A stretch of 64,000 bases of DNA from Solilutibacter silvestris (GTDB lineage Bacteria; Pseudomonadota; Gammaproteobacteria; Xanthomonadales; Xanthomonadaceae). Below the pieces are notes generated by a model. That model was not told where the DNA came from. It did no database searches and was given only the letters and a program-made list of their open reading frames with translations. Shown one piece after another: positions 39,623 through 48,286 of the stretch; positions within the stretch are counted from its first letter, which is position 1; each line of letters begins with the position of its first letter. A program made the position numbers and the translations under genes. Where the stretch lies: assembly GCF_002895945.1 (NCBI RefSeq), contig NZ_NPZB01000002.1, forward strand, positions 868,001 through 932,000. The letters are read 5' to 3'.

Positions 39623-40966
39623 ATGAACTCCAGCATGTCATTGCCCGGGCTTGATCCCGATATCAGCGCATTGCAGCCGCTGGCCGAACGCATGCGTCCG
39701 CGCACGCTGGACGAGATGGCGGGCCAGCAGCGCCTGCTTGCACCCGGATCGGCGTTGCGCCGCGCGATCGAATCCGGCCACGTCCACTCGATGATCCTGT
39801 GGGGGCCGCCTGGTTGCGGCAAGACCACGCTGGCGCTGTTGCTGGCGCAATACGCCGATGCGCATTTCGAGGCGGTCTCGGCGGTGCTGTGCGGCCTGCC
39901 GGAAGTGCGCAAGGTGCTGGCGGCGGCCGAGCAGCGTTTCCTCGGCGGGCATCGGACGCTGCTGTTCGTCGACGAGGTGCACCGCTTCAACAAGGTGCAG
40001 CAGGATGCATTCCTGCCGCATATCGAACGCGGCACGATCATCTTTGTCGGTGCGACCACCGAGAATCCCTCGTTCGAATTGAATTCGGCGTTGTTGTCGC
40101 GCTGTCGCGTGCATGTGATGGAAGCGGTGTCCGTCGCCGATGTCGTGCCGGTGTTGCAACGCGCGGTGCAGGATGAAACCCGCGGCCTGGGTAGGCACGG
40201 ATTGCTGGCATCGCCGGAGGCGCTGGAACAGATCGCTGCGGCCGGCGATGGCGATGTGCGACGTGCGTTGACCTTGCTCGAAATCGCCGCGGAACTGGCG
40301 GGCGAGGAGGGCGGCCACATCAGCGATGCGACCTTGCAGCAGGTGCTGGCCGATCGTACCCGCCGCTTCGACAAGGGTGGCGAGCAGTTCTACGACCAGA
40401 TCAGCGCCCTGCACAAATCGGTGCGCAGCTCCAATCCCGACGCCGCGTTGTACTGGTTCGCGCGGATGATCGACGGCGGTTGCGATCCGGTGTATCTCGC
40501 ACGCCGGCTGACGCGAATGGCGGTGGAAGACATCGGCCTCGCCGATCCACGCGCGTTGGCGATGGCGACCGAAGCCTGGGATACCTATGAACGCCTTGGT
40601 TCGCCCGAAGGCGATCTGGCGCTGGCGCAACTGGTGATCTATCTCGCCAGCGCCGCGAAATCGAATGCAGCCTACATGGCCTGGAACGCGGCGCGACAGG
40701 ATGTGCGCGAATACGGCACGCAGGACGTTCCGTTGCATATCCGCAACGCGCCGACGCGATTGATGAAGGAACTCGGCTACGGCAAGGGCTACCAGTACGA
40801 CCACGATGCCGAAGGCGGCGTCGCCCTCGACCAGACCGGGTTCCCCGATGCGATGGGCGAACGCGTGTATTACCAGCCGGTGGCGCGTGGCATGGAACTG
40901 AAGTTGAAGGAGAAGCTCGACGCCTTGCGTGCGGCGCGCCTCCGTGCGCGCCAAGGCAAGGACTGA
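39623..40966 (+). CDS. rarA: Replication-associated recombination protein RarA
   Basis: AAA+ ATPase acting at stalled replication forks, related to RuvB and clamp loaders. About 447 residues with Walker A GPPGCGKTTLALLLA, Walker B TLLFVDEVHRFNKVQQDAFLP, sensor GATTENPSFELNSALLSRC, and the C-terminal tetramerisation region with YGKGYQYDHDAEGG. Several Met codons occur at the N-terminus (39590, 39623, 39635); 39623 is chosen from length. The stop is immediately followed by the stop of the convergent gene (TGATCA). Confidence 0.95.
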   Translation: MNSSMSLPGLDPDISALQPLAERMRPRTLDEMAGQQRLLAPGSALRRAIESGHVHSMILWGPPGCGKTTLALLLAQYADAHFEAVSAVLCGLPEVRKVLAAAEQRFLGGHRTLLFVDEVHRFNKVQQDAFLPHIERGTIIFVGATTENPSFELNSALLSRCRVHVMEAVSVADVVPVLQRAVQDETRGLGRHGLLASPEALEQIAAAGDGDVRRALTLLEIAAELAGEEGGHISDATLQQVLADRTRRFDKGGEQFYDQISALHKSVRSSNPDAALYWFARMIDGGCDPVYLARRLTRMAVEDIGLADPRALAMATEAWDTYERLGSPEGDLALAQLVIYLASAAKSNAAYMAWNAARQDVREYGTQDVPLHIRNAPTRLMKELGYGKGYQYDHDAEGGVALDQTGFPDAMGERVYYQPVARGMELKLKEKLDALRAARLRARQGKD

Positions 40967-42196
40967 TCAGTTCCCGTTGTTGTCGTGATGATCGCGCCGA
41001 TCATGGTGCGGATCGCCACCACCACCATGTGCCTGTTGCGGTGGCGCCGGATGCGGCGCGGGGGGCGCGTGCATGACCGCAGCCTGCATATGGGGTTGAT
41101 GTGGCGGCGGCATGCGCGTGGGTGCGGGCTGCATATGCGGCTGCGGCGGTGCGTGCGTCGGCATTGGCGGACGCGCTGCCATGCGCCGTTCGTCGCCGTT
41201 CATCGGCGGCTGGCGATCCTGCGGCGCCTGCTGGTGCGCTCCCTGCCATTGTTGCGGATGACGCGGCGGCTGTGATCCATCGGGCATCGGCTGGTTGGCC
41301 GCATGCTCCGTCCGTGGTTGATGCAGTTGCGCAGCGGTGACACCATCGGTCGGGGATGCATTCCGTGGCGCTTGGCCTTGCGGCATCGGGCGTTGCTGTG
41401 CGGGACGGTTGTCCCTGTTCTGCACATGCGTCTGCTGCGATGCCAGCGCAGCCTGTGGCGGCAGTACGCCATGCCACTGCATCTTCTCCGCCTGTCCATG
41501 ATTGAAGCCGTAACGCGCAGTACGATCCTCGTGCGCCTGCTGCATTGCGGTGCGCTGTTCCGGCACTGCATCCCAATGCCGTAGCCGTTCGGCCTGCCGC
41601 TGCTGCCCGGTCGGTTGCGCGGTCACGCCGCCAGGACCGCCGTTGTAACTCACGCGGTTGTTGTTGATGACGGTCTTGTTGATGATCGTCGTATTGTTGT
41701 TGTAGACGTTGACGATGCGATTGTCGATGTGGTTGTAGCCGCGGTTGTAGTTGAAAACGCCGCGATTCCAGTAACCGCCGACATAATCGCCGCCGAAGTA
41801 GCCGAAGCCGTAGTTGATGCCGCCGTAGTAACCGACCACGGGTCCCCAGTAACCGCGGTGGAAGAAATACCCGCCACCGCGCCATGCCCAGTAGCCCGGC
41901 GTCCACAATGCGCCAGCGAACGGCGGTTGCACCCATTGGCCCGGCACCCAGTAATAGTCGCCGTAATTGTCGTCCCAGGCCCAGTAGCCCGGTATCCAGA
42001 GGTAGCCGGATGCGGGAATCATCGGCTGCTCGTAGACCAGCAAGGGCGGCGGCGCGAAGTTCACGCTGATCGATATGCCGGCTTTGGCGGGATGGCTCAG
42101 CATCAGTGCGGTGCCCATGGCCAGGCCTGCAAGCAGGGATTTCGCGAGTGGTTTGCGCGGAGGTGAAGCGACGATGGACTTGCTCATGGAAGGCAT
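40967..42196 (-). CDS. Secreted YXWGXW-repeat protein
   Basis: A 409-residue exported protein: signal peptide ending SHPAKA, then Trp/Tyr/Gly-rich repeats of the YXWGXW type (LWIPGYWAWDD, YYWVPGQWVQPP, LWTPGYWAWRGG, FFHRGYWGPVVGY), an Asn/Tyr-rich stretch, and a long Pro/Gln/His-rich low-complexity tail ending HHDRRDHHDNNGN. Such proteins are common in Xanthomonadales and of unknown function, probably envelope associated. The start could be Met 1 or Met 4. The His-rich tail may bind metals. Confidence 0.8.
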   Translation of the reverse strand: MPSMSKSIVASPPRKPLAKSLLAGLAMGTALMLSHPAKAGISISVNFAPPPLLVYEQPMIPASGYLWIPGYWAWDDNYGDYYWVPGQWVQPPFAGALWTPGYWAWRGGGYFFHRGYWGPVVGYYGGINYGFGYFGGDYVGGYWNRGVFNYNRGYNHIDNRIVNVYNNNTTIINKTVINNNRVSYNGGPGGVTAQPTGQQRQAERLRHWDAVPEQRTAMQQAHEDRTARYGFNHGQAEKMQWHGVLPPQAALASQQTHVQNRDNRPAQQRPMPQGQAPRNASPTDGVTAAQLHQPRTEHAANQPMPDGSQPPRHPQQWQGAHQQAPQDRQPPMNGDERRMAARPPMPTHAPPQPHMQPAPTRMPPPHQPHMQAAVMHAPPAPHPAPPQQAHGGGGDPHHDRRDHHDNNGN

Positions 42197-42307
42197 CCGG
42201 GGGAGGGCTCATGCCAGTAGACGCTCGACACGCGGCCTGGTGATCATTCGCACCTGAAACGTTTAGCGCTGATTCGGGAACATTGTCCTCTATGTCATGA
42301 TTCATCC

Positions 42308-42694
42308 ATGTTGATCCGACTGTCCGCCGTTGCCTTGGGCGCCGTGCTTGGCGCGTGGCTGCGCTGGGGCGTGAGTACCTGGCTGAATCCTGCATTCACC
42401 CCGTTGCCGCTGGGCACGCTGCTGGCGAATCTGGTCGGCGCTTACGTGATCGGGCTGGCGATGGCGGGCTTCGGGCAGAACGGCAGTCTCGGTCCGGAGT
42501 TGCGCCTGTTCCTGGTCACAGGATTGCTCGGTGCATTGACCACCTTCTCGACGTTCTCGGCGGAATCGGTGACGCTGCTGCAGCGCCAGATGTACGGCTG
42601 GGCGGCGACGCACATGATCCTGCACGTGGCGGGATCGTTGCTGATGACCGTGCTCGGGATGTGGACGTGGAACGCGCTGCGCGGCAACGCGTGA
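42308..42694 (+). CDS. crcB: Fluoride ion channel CrcB (Fluc)
   Basis: Dual-topology inner-membrane fluoride exporter of 128 residues with four predicted helices. LPLGTLLANLVGAYVIGLAMA and VTGLLGALTTFSTFSAESVTLL are the family signatures, the latter giving the Phe box and Na+ site. The 111-base region upstream does not contain a recognisable fluoride riboswitch. Confidence 0.95.
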   Translation: MLIRLSAVALGAVLGAWLRWGVSTWLNPAFTPLPLGTLLANLVGAYVIGLAMAGFGQNGSLGPELRLFLVTGLLGALTTFSTFSAESVTLLQRQMYGWAATHMILHVAGSLLMTVLGMWTWNALRGNA

Positions 42695-42699
42695 ACTTC

Positions 42700-42906
42700 T
42701 CAGATTACGCCGCGCCATTTCTCCAGCACGAAATAGCCGCCGCCGATGGCGAGTCCGACCAGCCATGCGGCGAGTGTCGGCAGGTTCGTCAGCCAGTTGA
42801 GCAGGCCACCGGCAATCACCGCGACCAGCACGAATTGCAGGTAGCGCCACGCACCCAGGTTCTGCACGATGCGATCGCCGGCATGGCGTGGTGCGTTCGT
42901 CGTCAT
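42700..42906 (-). CDS. Small two-helix membrane protein
   Basis: A 68-residue hypothetical protein: a basic N-terminus, then two hydrophobic helices (LQFVLVAVIAGGLLNWL and LAAWLVGLAIGGGYFVLE). It overlaps the stop of the upstream aldehyde dehydrogenase gene by four bases (ATGA), so it is probably translated, coupled to it. Function unknown. Confidence 0.6.
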   Translation of the reverse strand: MTTNAPRHAGDRIVQNLGAWRYLQFVLVAVIAGGLLNWLTNLPTLAAWLVGLAIGGGYFVLEKWRGVI

Positions 42907-44306
42907 GTCATCAACCAGTCGATCACCCGTTGCGTCATCTTGCCATAGGGCGGGAAGATCAATCGCAGCGTGTCCGGTCGCATCGGTTTCGACAGCACCG
43001 GTTTGAAATGGCTGAAGATGTGGAAGCTTGATGCGCCGTGATACGCGCCCATGCCGCTGGCGCCGACACCACCGAACGGCATGTCCGGCGCGCTGAGGTG
43101 GGCCACCGCGAAATCGAAGACCAATGCGCCCGATGAGGTTTCATCGACGAAGCGCTGGCGCAGCGCGTGGTCGGAGGTGAACGCATACAGTGCCAATGGT
43201 TTCGCGCGGGCGCGGATGAAGGCGATCGCGGCGTTGGCATCGGATACCGCAACGATGGGCAGGATCGGGCCGAAGATTTCATCCTGCATGACAGCGTCAT
43301 CGGCATGCGCGGGATACAGCACGGTCGGCGCGATGTAGCGATCGTCGATGTCGTGACCGCCGCCGATTACGCAACGTGCCGGATCGACCAGCGCCAGCAG
43401 GCGTTCGCCATGGCGGCGATTGATGATGCGCCCGTATGCCGGGTTGTTGCGCGGATCGTCGCCATACAGTTCGCCGATCGCGTTGCGCAGGTGCGGCATC
43501 AGCACGTCGGCGACCTTGGGTGTCGCCAACAGGTAATCGGGTGCGACACAAGTCTGCCCGCAATTGAGGAATTTCGCCCAGACAATACGGCGCGCAGCCG
43601 TCGCCATGTCCACGCTGTCGTCGATCCACAGCGGCGATTTGCCGCCCAGTTCCAGCGTCACCGGCGTGAGGTGTTGCGCAGCGGCTTCCATCACCACCCG
43701 TGCCACGGTGGCATTGCCGGTATAGAAAATGTGATCGAAGCGTTCGCGCAGCAATGCCGTGGTTTCCGCGACGCCGCCTTCGACCACGATGATGGCTTCG
43801 TTGTCGAGATATTTCGGAACGAGTCGTGCCAGCGTGGCGGACACGTTTGGCGACACTTCGCTGGGCTTGAGCACGGCGGCGTTGCCGGCAGCGATGGCGC
43901 CGATCAGCGGGCCCAGGAGCAACTGCACCGGATAGTTCCATGGCGCGATGATCAACGCGACACCGAGCGGCTCCGGCACCAGGCGGCCACGTGCGGGCAG
44001 CAGCGTCAGCGGCATCGCGATCCGTTGCGGACGCATCCAGCTGCGCAGGTGCTTCAGGGTGTGGCCGATTTCGGCACGGAGGAACGCGGTTTCGCTCAAG
44101 CTCGACTCGATGGCGCACTTGCCGAGGTCGGCATGCAGCGCGGCGTGCAGGGCATCGCCGTCCTCCGCCAGCATGCGGCCGAGTGCGCGCAATTGTGCAG
44201 TGCGCCACGCGTAGGGGCGAGTGCGACCGCTGTCGAAGCTCGCACGCACACGGGCAACGCGATCATCGCCATCGCGGAGGTGAATGGGTGGGGTATCGGC
44301 GCGCAT
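42903..44306 (-). CDS. Aldehyde dehydrogenase, coniferyl-type/class 3
   Basis: NAD(P)-dependent aldehyde oxidation. The 467-residue length and sequence match the short (class 3, coniferyl/fatty aldehyde) group: LGVALIIAPWNYPVQLLLGPLIGAIAAGNAAVLKPSE, FYTGNATVARVVMEAAAQHLTPVTLELGGKSP with the general-base Glu, FLNCGQTCVAPDYLL with the catalytic Cys near 251, and HLSAPDMPFGGVGASGMGAYHG. The C-terminal end is hydrophobic enough that membrane association is possible. Substrate is not certain. Confidence 0.9.
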   Translation of the reverse strand: MRADTPPIHLRDGDDRVARVRASFDSGRTRPYAWRTAQLRALGRMLAEDGDALHAALHADLGKCAIESSLSETAFLRAEIGHTLKHLRSWMRPQRIAMPLTLLPARGRLVPEPLGVALIIAPWNYPVQLLLGPLIGAIAAGNAAVLKPSEVSPNVSATLARLVPKYLDNEAIIVVEGGVAETTALLRERFDHIFYTGNATVARVVMEAAAQHLTPVTLELGGKSPLWIDDSVDMATAARRIVWAKFLNCGQTCVAPDYLLATPKVADVLMPHLRNAIGELYGDDPRNNPAYGRIINRRHGERLLALVDPARCVIGGGHDIDDRYIAPTVLYPAHADDAVMQDEIFGPILPIVAVSDANAAIAFIRARAKPLALYAFTSDHALRQRFVDETSSGALVFDFAVAHLSAPDMPFGGVGASGMGAYHGASSFHIFSHFKPVLSKPMRPDTLRLIFPPYGKMTQRVIDWLMT

Positions 44307-44367
44307 CGTTGTGTCCTATGATGGTGATTGACCGGGCAGCAGCCCTCGCCAACGGAAGGCGGTCGAC

Positions 44368-45036
44368 ATGAAGGGATTTTTCTCGCGCACGCGAGCCACA
44401 GTCTGCCTGATCGCGATGGCATGTGGCGGCGCATCTGCCGCACCGCGAACTGCGGTCGCGCAACCCCCGGAACACTCGCAGGTGGGCGAAGAAGCCCGCG
44501 GTGTCATCGCGGGTGCGGTGATGGTCGCGTTGACCGAACGCCTGCACGATACCGCGCTGCGCATCCGCCTGAAAACGGTGGGGGTGAAGTCGCGCGAAGG
44601 ATCGGCGCAGAACCTTGAGGGCATCGGCGAATACATGTCGCCCAGCCACAAGGACTGGACGGTGTTCCGCTTCAATACCCGCTACGTGCCAAACGACGGC
44701 AGTGCGACCTATCCCGCGCTGGATTTCGGCCCGCAGGCCGGCGCGCCGCAGCGCGTGCTCAACGATCCAGCCTTGGTCGGCGAGCTGGAAACGCGGGTCT
44801 GCGACCAGATCGCCAAGGACAATGGCGTGCGCGACGTGCGCCTGCAGTTCGACGAGATCCAGAGCCGGCGCAGCCCCGGCGGTGCACTCGACATCAGTGC
44901 CGATGCCCGTGTCGATGTCGGTGTCGATACTGCACGCAAAACGCGCATCGAAGGCAGCTACGACGAACGTGCCAGGCGCTGGATCAACGTGAATTACCTG
45001 TTCGACATTCCGGATCGGCTGACCGGTGGGCGCTGA
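44368..45036 (+). CDS. Exported protein of unknown function
   Basis: A 222-residue protein with an N-terminal signal-like helix (TRATVCLIAMACGGASAAP) and no family I recognise. The mature part is mixed alpha/beta in appearance, with one Cys in ETRVCDQIAKDNGVRDVRLQFDEIQ. GGAAGG precedes the ATG. Its end overlaps the next (phosphopantetheinyl transferase) frame by eleven bases, so it may be the first gene of the biosynthetic transcript; no link in function is evident. Confidence 0.6.
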   Translation: MKGFFSRTRATVCLIAMACGGASAAPRTAVAQPPEHSQVGEEARGVIAGAVMVALTERLHDTALRIRLKTVGVKSREGSAQNLEGIGEYMSPSHKDWTVFRFNTRYVPNDGSATYPALDFGPQAGAPQRVLNDPALVGELETRVCDQIAKDNGVRDVRLQFDEIQSRRSPGGALDISADARVDVGVDTARKTRIEGSYDERARRWINVNYLFDIPDRLTGGR

Positions 45037-45817
45037 GCGCCGAGCCGTGATTGCCGCTGCCAACAGCGAAGACTGGTTCGCTGGCGAGCACATGGACGAT
45101 CTCCTTGCATTGTTCCCGACGGTGGAACAGTTCACGGCGACCCCGCGCGTGATCGCGATCACCGACCTGCGCGCCTGGCGTGGCCAGGCATGGCGCTTGT
45201 ATCCACTGGTGTCGCCGGCCTTGCGCGAGCGCGCCGGGCGTCTGAACAATCCGCTCGAACGCGAACGACGTTTGCTTGCATATGCCTTGCATCGCATGGT
45301 GGTCGCGTTGGCGCTCGGTCGCGATGCCGATCGCGTCGAGGTCGGCCGGATGGCATCGGGAATGCCGATGGTCGCCGGCTTGCCGAACGTGGCGACCAGC
45401 CTCAGTCATGCCGACGATTTCCTCGCGATCGCGGTTGCGCGCGACGTCGGCCTGGTTGGTGTCGACATCGAAGCGATGGATCGCGTGGCCTTGCTTGATG
45501 GCCTCGCTGCCGACGTGCTGCATGCGCAGGAATGCGCCGGCGACGAGGCGCTGATCGATGTCTGGGTGCGCAAGGAAGCCGTGCTGAAAGCGATCGGCAG
45601 CGGCCTCTCGATCGACATGAACACGTTTCTCAGCCGCCAGGGAATCGCCGTGAACGGCTTGCCCGCGGCAACCGGCCTGAGCGCGTGGTCCTTGCGCGTA
45701 TTTGCCGGTCGCGCCCGCCTCGGGTTCAGCGCGGCCACGCCTGATGGGGTGCTGGTACGGCTCGATCCCGGAACTGTCGATGTCGTATCACTTCGGGAGC
45801 GGGTGGCATGGATATGA
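45026..45817 (+). CDS. 4'-phosphopantetheinyl transferase (Sfp type)
   Basis: Transfers phosphopantetheine from CoA to carrier-protein Ser. Of up to 263 residues, the core is clear: SLSHADDFLAIAVARDVGLVGVDIEAMDR, with the Mg-binding GVDIE, then DVWVRKEAVLKAIGSGL (W-x-KEA motif). The frame opens with GTG 45026 inside the previous gene; GTG 45047 or ATG 45092 are possible starts. It lies directly upstream of the sugar transferase and NRPS/PKS genes, which contain four carrier domains, so it is likely the dedicated activator. Confidence 0.9.
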   Translation: MGAERRAVIAAANSEDWFAGEHMDDLLALFPTVEQFTATPRVIAITDLRAWRGQAWRLYPLVSPALRERAGRLNNPLERERRLLAYALHRMVVALALGRDADRVEVGRMASGMPMVAGLPNVATSLSHADDFLAIAVARDVGLVGVDIEAMDRVALLDGLAADVLHAQECAGDEALIDVWVRKEAVLKAIGSGLSIDMNTFLSRQGIAVNGLPAATGLSAWSLRVFAGRARLGFSAATPDGVLVRLDPGTVDVVSLRERVAWI

Positions 45818-45840
45818 CTTGACAGGCGCGGCACGGCAAG

Positions 45841-45854
45841 CGGACGATCGTCCG
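45841..45854. promoter_or_regulatory. Perfect 14-base palindrome upstream of the sugar transferase
   Basis: CGGACGATCGTCCG is a perfect palindrome in the 129-base gap between the phosphopantetheinyl transferase and the sugar transferase gene. It is a candidate operator of the biosynthetic operon. A TTGACA at 45819 lies near but has no matching -10. Confidence 0.35.
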
Positions 45855-45922
45855 GTTGTCGAAGTCCCGTGGCCAGGCGATTGGAACGCTGCGGCACGGG
45901 CATGGAGTGGTTCGGTATTGGT

Positions 45923-45938
45923 CTGAAATGGATTTCAG
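45923..45938. promoter_or_regulatory. Dyad overlapping the sugar transferase ribosome-binding site
   Basis: CTGAAAT and ATTTCAG form a perfect inverted repeat around GG. Its right arm runs into CAGGAG, the ribosome-binding site of the sugar transferase ATG at 45947. It could act as an operator or as an RNA hairpin hiding the site. Confidence 0.4.
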
Positions 45939-45946
45939 GAGTAGTC

Positions 45947-47338
45947 ATGGCAACGCCAGGGAAAAGCGGCCCATCAAAGGTTTTCTTCCTTTGGTTTTTT
46001 GAACTCGCATTGTTGGTCGGCTGCGTCCGGCTCTCGGGATCGGTGCGTTTCATGCACGATCCGGCGGGGTATCTCGAATTTTCGAACGGACTACCCTGGC
46101 GCGCAGCCTTGTTCGCGCTGGTGCTGTGCGTGTCGATGACAGCCTTCGGGTTGCATCACGTTTATCTGCGCAAGAACCGCTTCGGATTCATCCTGCGCGA
46201 GCTCTACGCCTTCCTGTTCGGCGGCGTGGCGCTCCTGGTCATCTATTACTTGTTCCCTGATGCCTACATCGGTCGCGGCGTGTTGATCGCGTCGCTGCTG
46301 CTGGGCTTCATCGGCGTACTGACATTGCGGATGGTCTGGAGCACGGTCTACGCATCGCCGACGCTCAAGCATCGCGTGCTGGTACTCGGCGCAGGGGAAA
46401 CCGCCAGCTTCCTCGAACGGCGGATGCGGCGCGCCAATGATCGGCGCAATTTCCGTGTCATCGGCTACGTGCCGATCGCCGACGAAGAGATCAAGATCGA
46501 TTCCAGCCTGCTGGTCCGTGGCGAAGGCGGTGTCGACCAGGTTGCAAGCCTGCTCGATGCCGACGAAATCCTGGTGGCATTGGAAGACGCCCACCACGGA
46601 ATCCACATGGAATCACTGCTGGCGGCGATCGAGCGCGGCGTGCGCGTGTGCGACCTGCCGACCTTCGTCGAGCGCGAAGCCGGGATGATCACGCTCAGTC
46701 GCCTCGATCCGTCATGGCTGGTGTTCTCGCACGGCTTCGACCATTCATTGCCGCGGCGCCTGAACAAGCGTGCGTTCGACGTCATCTTCGCATCGCTGAT
46801 GCTGGTGCTTGCCATGCCACTGATGTTGCTGACGGCGTTGGCGATCCGCCTGGAATCGAAGGGACCGATCCTGTACCAGCAGATGCGCGTCGGCTTTCAT
46901 GGCGCGAATTTCAGCGTGATCAAGTTCCGCAGCATGCGCGTCGATGCCGAGAAGGATGGCGTCGCGCAATGGGCCAAGCGCGACGACGACCGGGTCACGC
47001 GCGTCGGTCGCTTCATCCGCAAGACCCGTCTTGATGAACTTCCCCAGCTGGTCAACGTGCTGCGTGGCGAGATGAGCCTGGTCGGGCCGCGTCCTGAGCG
47101 CCCGCAGTTCGTTGATTCGCTGAATGAACAGGTTCGTTACTACAGCATGCGCCACAGCGTGCTGCCGGGCCTCACCGGCTGGGCGCAATTGCGCTATCCA
47201 TATGGCGCATCGGTGCGCGACGCCGAGGAAAAGCTGCGTTTCGACCTGTTCTACGTCAAGAACCACACCTTCTTCTCCGACCTCAGCATCCTGGTGCAGA
47301 CGGTGGAAGTGGTACTGATGGGCAAGGGAGCACGTTGA
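45947..47338 (+). CDS. EpsB/WcaJ-type undecaprenyl-phosphate sugar transferase
   Basis: Polyisoprenyl-phosphate hexose-1-phosphate transferase that would load the first sugar on undecaprenyl phosphate. About 463 residues: four or five N-terminal membrane helices, a CoA-binding-like domain ([19 protein letters not shown]), a re-entrant helix and the bacterial sugar transferase domain with [77 protein letters not shown]. It resembles the group found with exosortase/PEP-CTERM exopolysaccharide loci (TIGR03013 type). The ATG at 45947 follows CAGGAG; the longer frame lacks membrane-segment logic. It is 36 bases from the oxygenase gene. Confidence 0.88.
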   Translation: MATPGKSGPSKVFFLWFFELALLVGCVRLSGSVRFMHDPAGYLEFSNGLPWRAALFALVLCVSMTAFGLHHVYLRKNRFGFILRELYAFLFGGVALLVIYYLFPDAYIGRGVLIASLLLGFIGVLTLRMVWSTVYASPTLKHRVLVLGAGETASFLERRMRRANDRRNFRVIGYVPIADEEIKIDSSLLVRGEGGVDQVASLLDADEILVALEDAHHGIHMESLLAAIERGVRVCDLPTFVEREAGMITLSRLDPSWLVFSHGFDHSLPRRLNKRAFDVIFASLMLVLAMPLMLLTALAIRLESKGPILYQQMRVGFHGANFSVIKFRSMRVDAEKDGVAQWAKRDDDRVTRVGRFIRKTRLDELPQLVNVLRGEMSLVGPRPERPQFVDSLNEQVRYYSMRHSVLPGLTGWAQLRYPYGASVRDAEEKLRFDLFYVKNHTFFSDLSILVQTVEVVLMGKGAR

Positions 47339-47374
47339 CACGGACTGCATCGGCCGGGGGGTCGACGGGGAGGG

Positions 47375-48286
47375 ATGGTGATGGCAACAACGACACACGA
47401 CATGGAGACTTGGGTCGACGTCGACTGGGCGAAGTTCGATCCCTGGCGGATCCAGCCGCTGCGCCACCATGTGCAGGATCATCCGCTGATGCAGATGGAT
47501 GCGCTGCTGGCATTGGCGCAACGCCTGGACGCGGCCGGCAGCGTGCGCACGCATTCCGATTCGGCCAAGGCGGGCACGCCGTTCAATTCCGCGCCTGAGC
47601 TGTTCCCCAATGGCACCAATCCGGTCGAGACCTTGCGCAATCTCGCGCGGGCGCAGGCATGGATGTCGTTGCTCAATATCCAGAAGGATCCGCTCTATCG
47701 CACGCTGGTGCGCGGCGTGCTCGACGAACTGCAACCGGAGATCGATGACTGCGATCCCGGCATGAGCTATCGCGGCGGCTGGATCTTCGTGACGTCACCG
47801 AACGCGGTGACGCCGTACCATTTCGATGCCGAGCACAATTTCATCCTGCAGGTGCAGGGCAGGAAGCGCGTCTACGTCTGGGCGCACGATGACGTCGAAG
47901 TCGCCAGCGAGCAGGCGCGCGACCTGTTCCACCTCAATCACGAACGTTACCTGCTGCGCTGGCGCGATGCCTTCCGCGAGCGCGCCCAGGTCATCGACCT
48001 GCAACCGGGGCAGGGCGCCTACATGCCGTCGACCAGCCCGCACATGGTCGAGAACGGCGATGGCCCCTCGGTCACGGTGAGCTTCACCTACTACACCGAC
48101 GCGACGCGCGAGAAGTCGCGGCTGCATGCCGGGCATGGTGCGTTGCGCAAATTGGGATTGCAGCCGTCGCCGATCGGGCAGTCGGGATTGTCGGATGCCT
48201 TGGGAACACTGCTGCTGAAACTGCGTGGCGACTATCGCGACAAGGCCGCGCACGCGCGCGACGCCTATGCCGAGGAGGCAGCGTGA
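47375..48286 (+). CDS. JmjC/cupin-like Fe(II)-dependent oxygenase
   Basis: A 303-residue cytosolic protein with a cupin_8/JmjC-like core. H149-x-D151 in TPYHFDAEHNFILQVQG and H223 in STSPHMVENGDG form the expected iron triad; K164 in GRKRVYVW could bind 2-oxoglutarate. The GTG of the following PKS-NRPS gene overlaps its stop by four bases, so translation is coupled. A hydroxylase acting on the growing or finished product is the best guess. Two ATG codons (47375, 47381) are possible starts after a GGGAGGG site. Confidence 0.8.
   Translation: MVMATTTHDMETWVDVDWAKFDPWRIQPLRHHVQDHPLMQMDALLALAQRLDAAGSVRTHSDSAKAGTPFNSAPELFPNGTNPVETLRNLARAQAWMSLLNIQKDPLYRTLVRGVLDELQPEIDDCDPGMSYRGGWIFVTSPNAVTPYHFDAEHNFILQVQGRKRVYVWAHDDVEVASEQARDLFHLNHERYLLRWRDAFRERAQVIDLQPGQGAYMPSTSPHMVENGDGPSVTVSFTYYTDATREKSRLHAGHGALRKLGLQPSPIGQSGLSDALGTLLLKLRGDYRDKAAHARDAYAEEAA

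Noticed and set aside
42197-42307. Fluoride riboswitch before crcB
   Set aside because: The conserved pseudoknot words of the fluoride aptamer were not found.
45819-45824. TTGACA as the -35 of the biosynthetic operon
   Set aside because: At 16-18 bases downstream the sequence is GC-rich with no -10-like hexamer.
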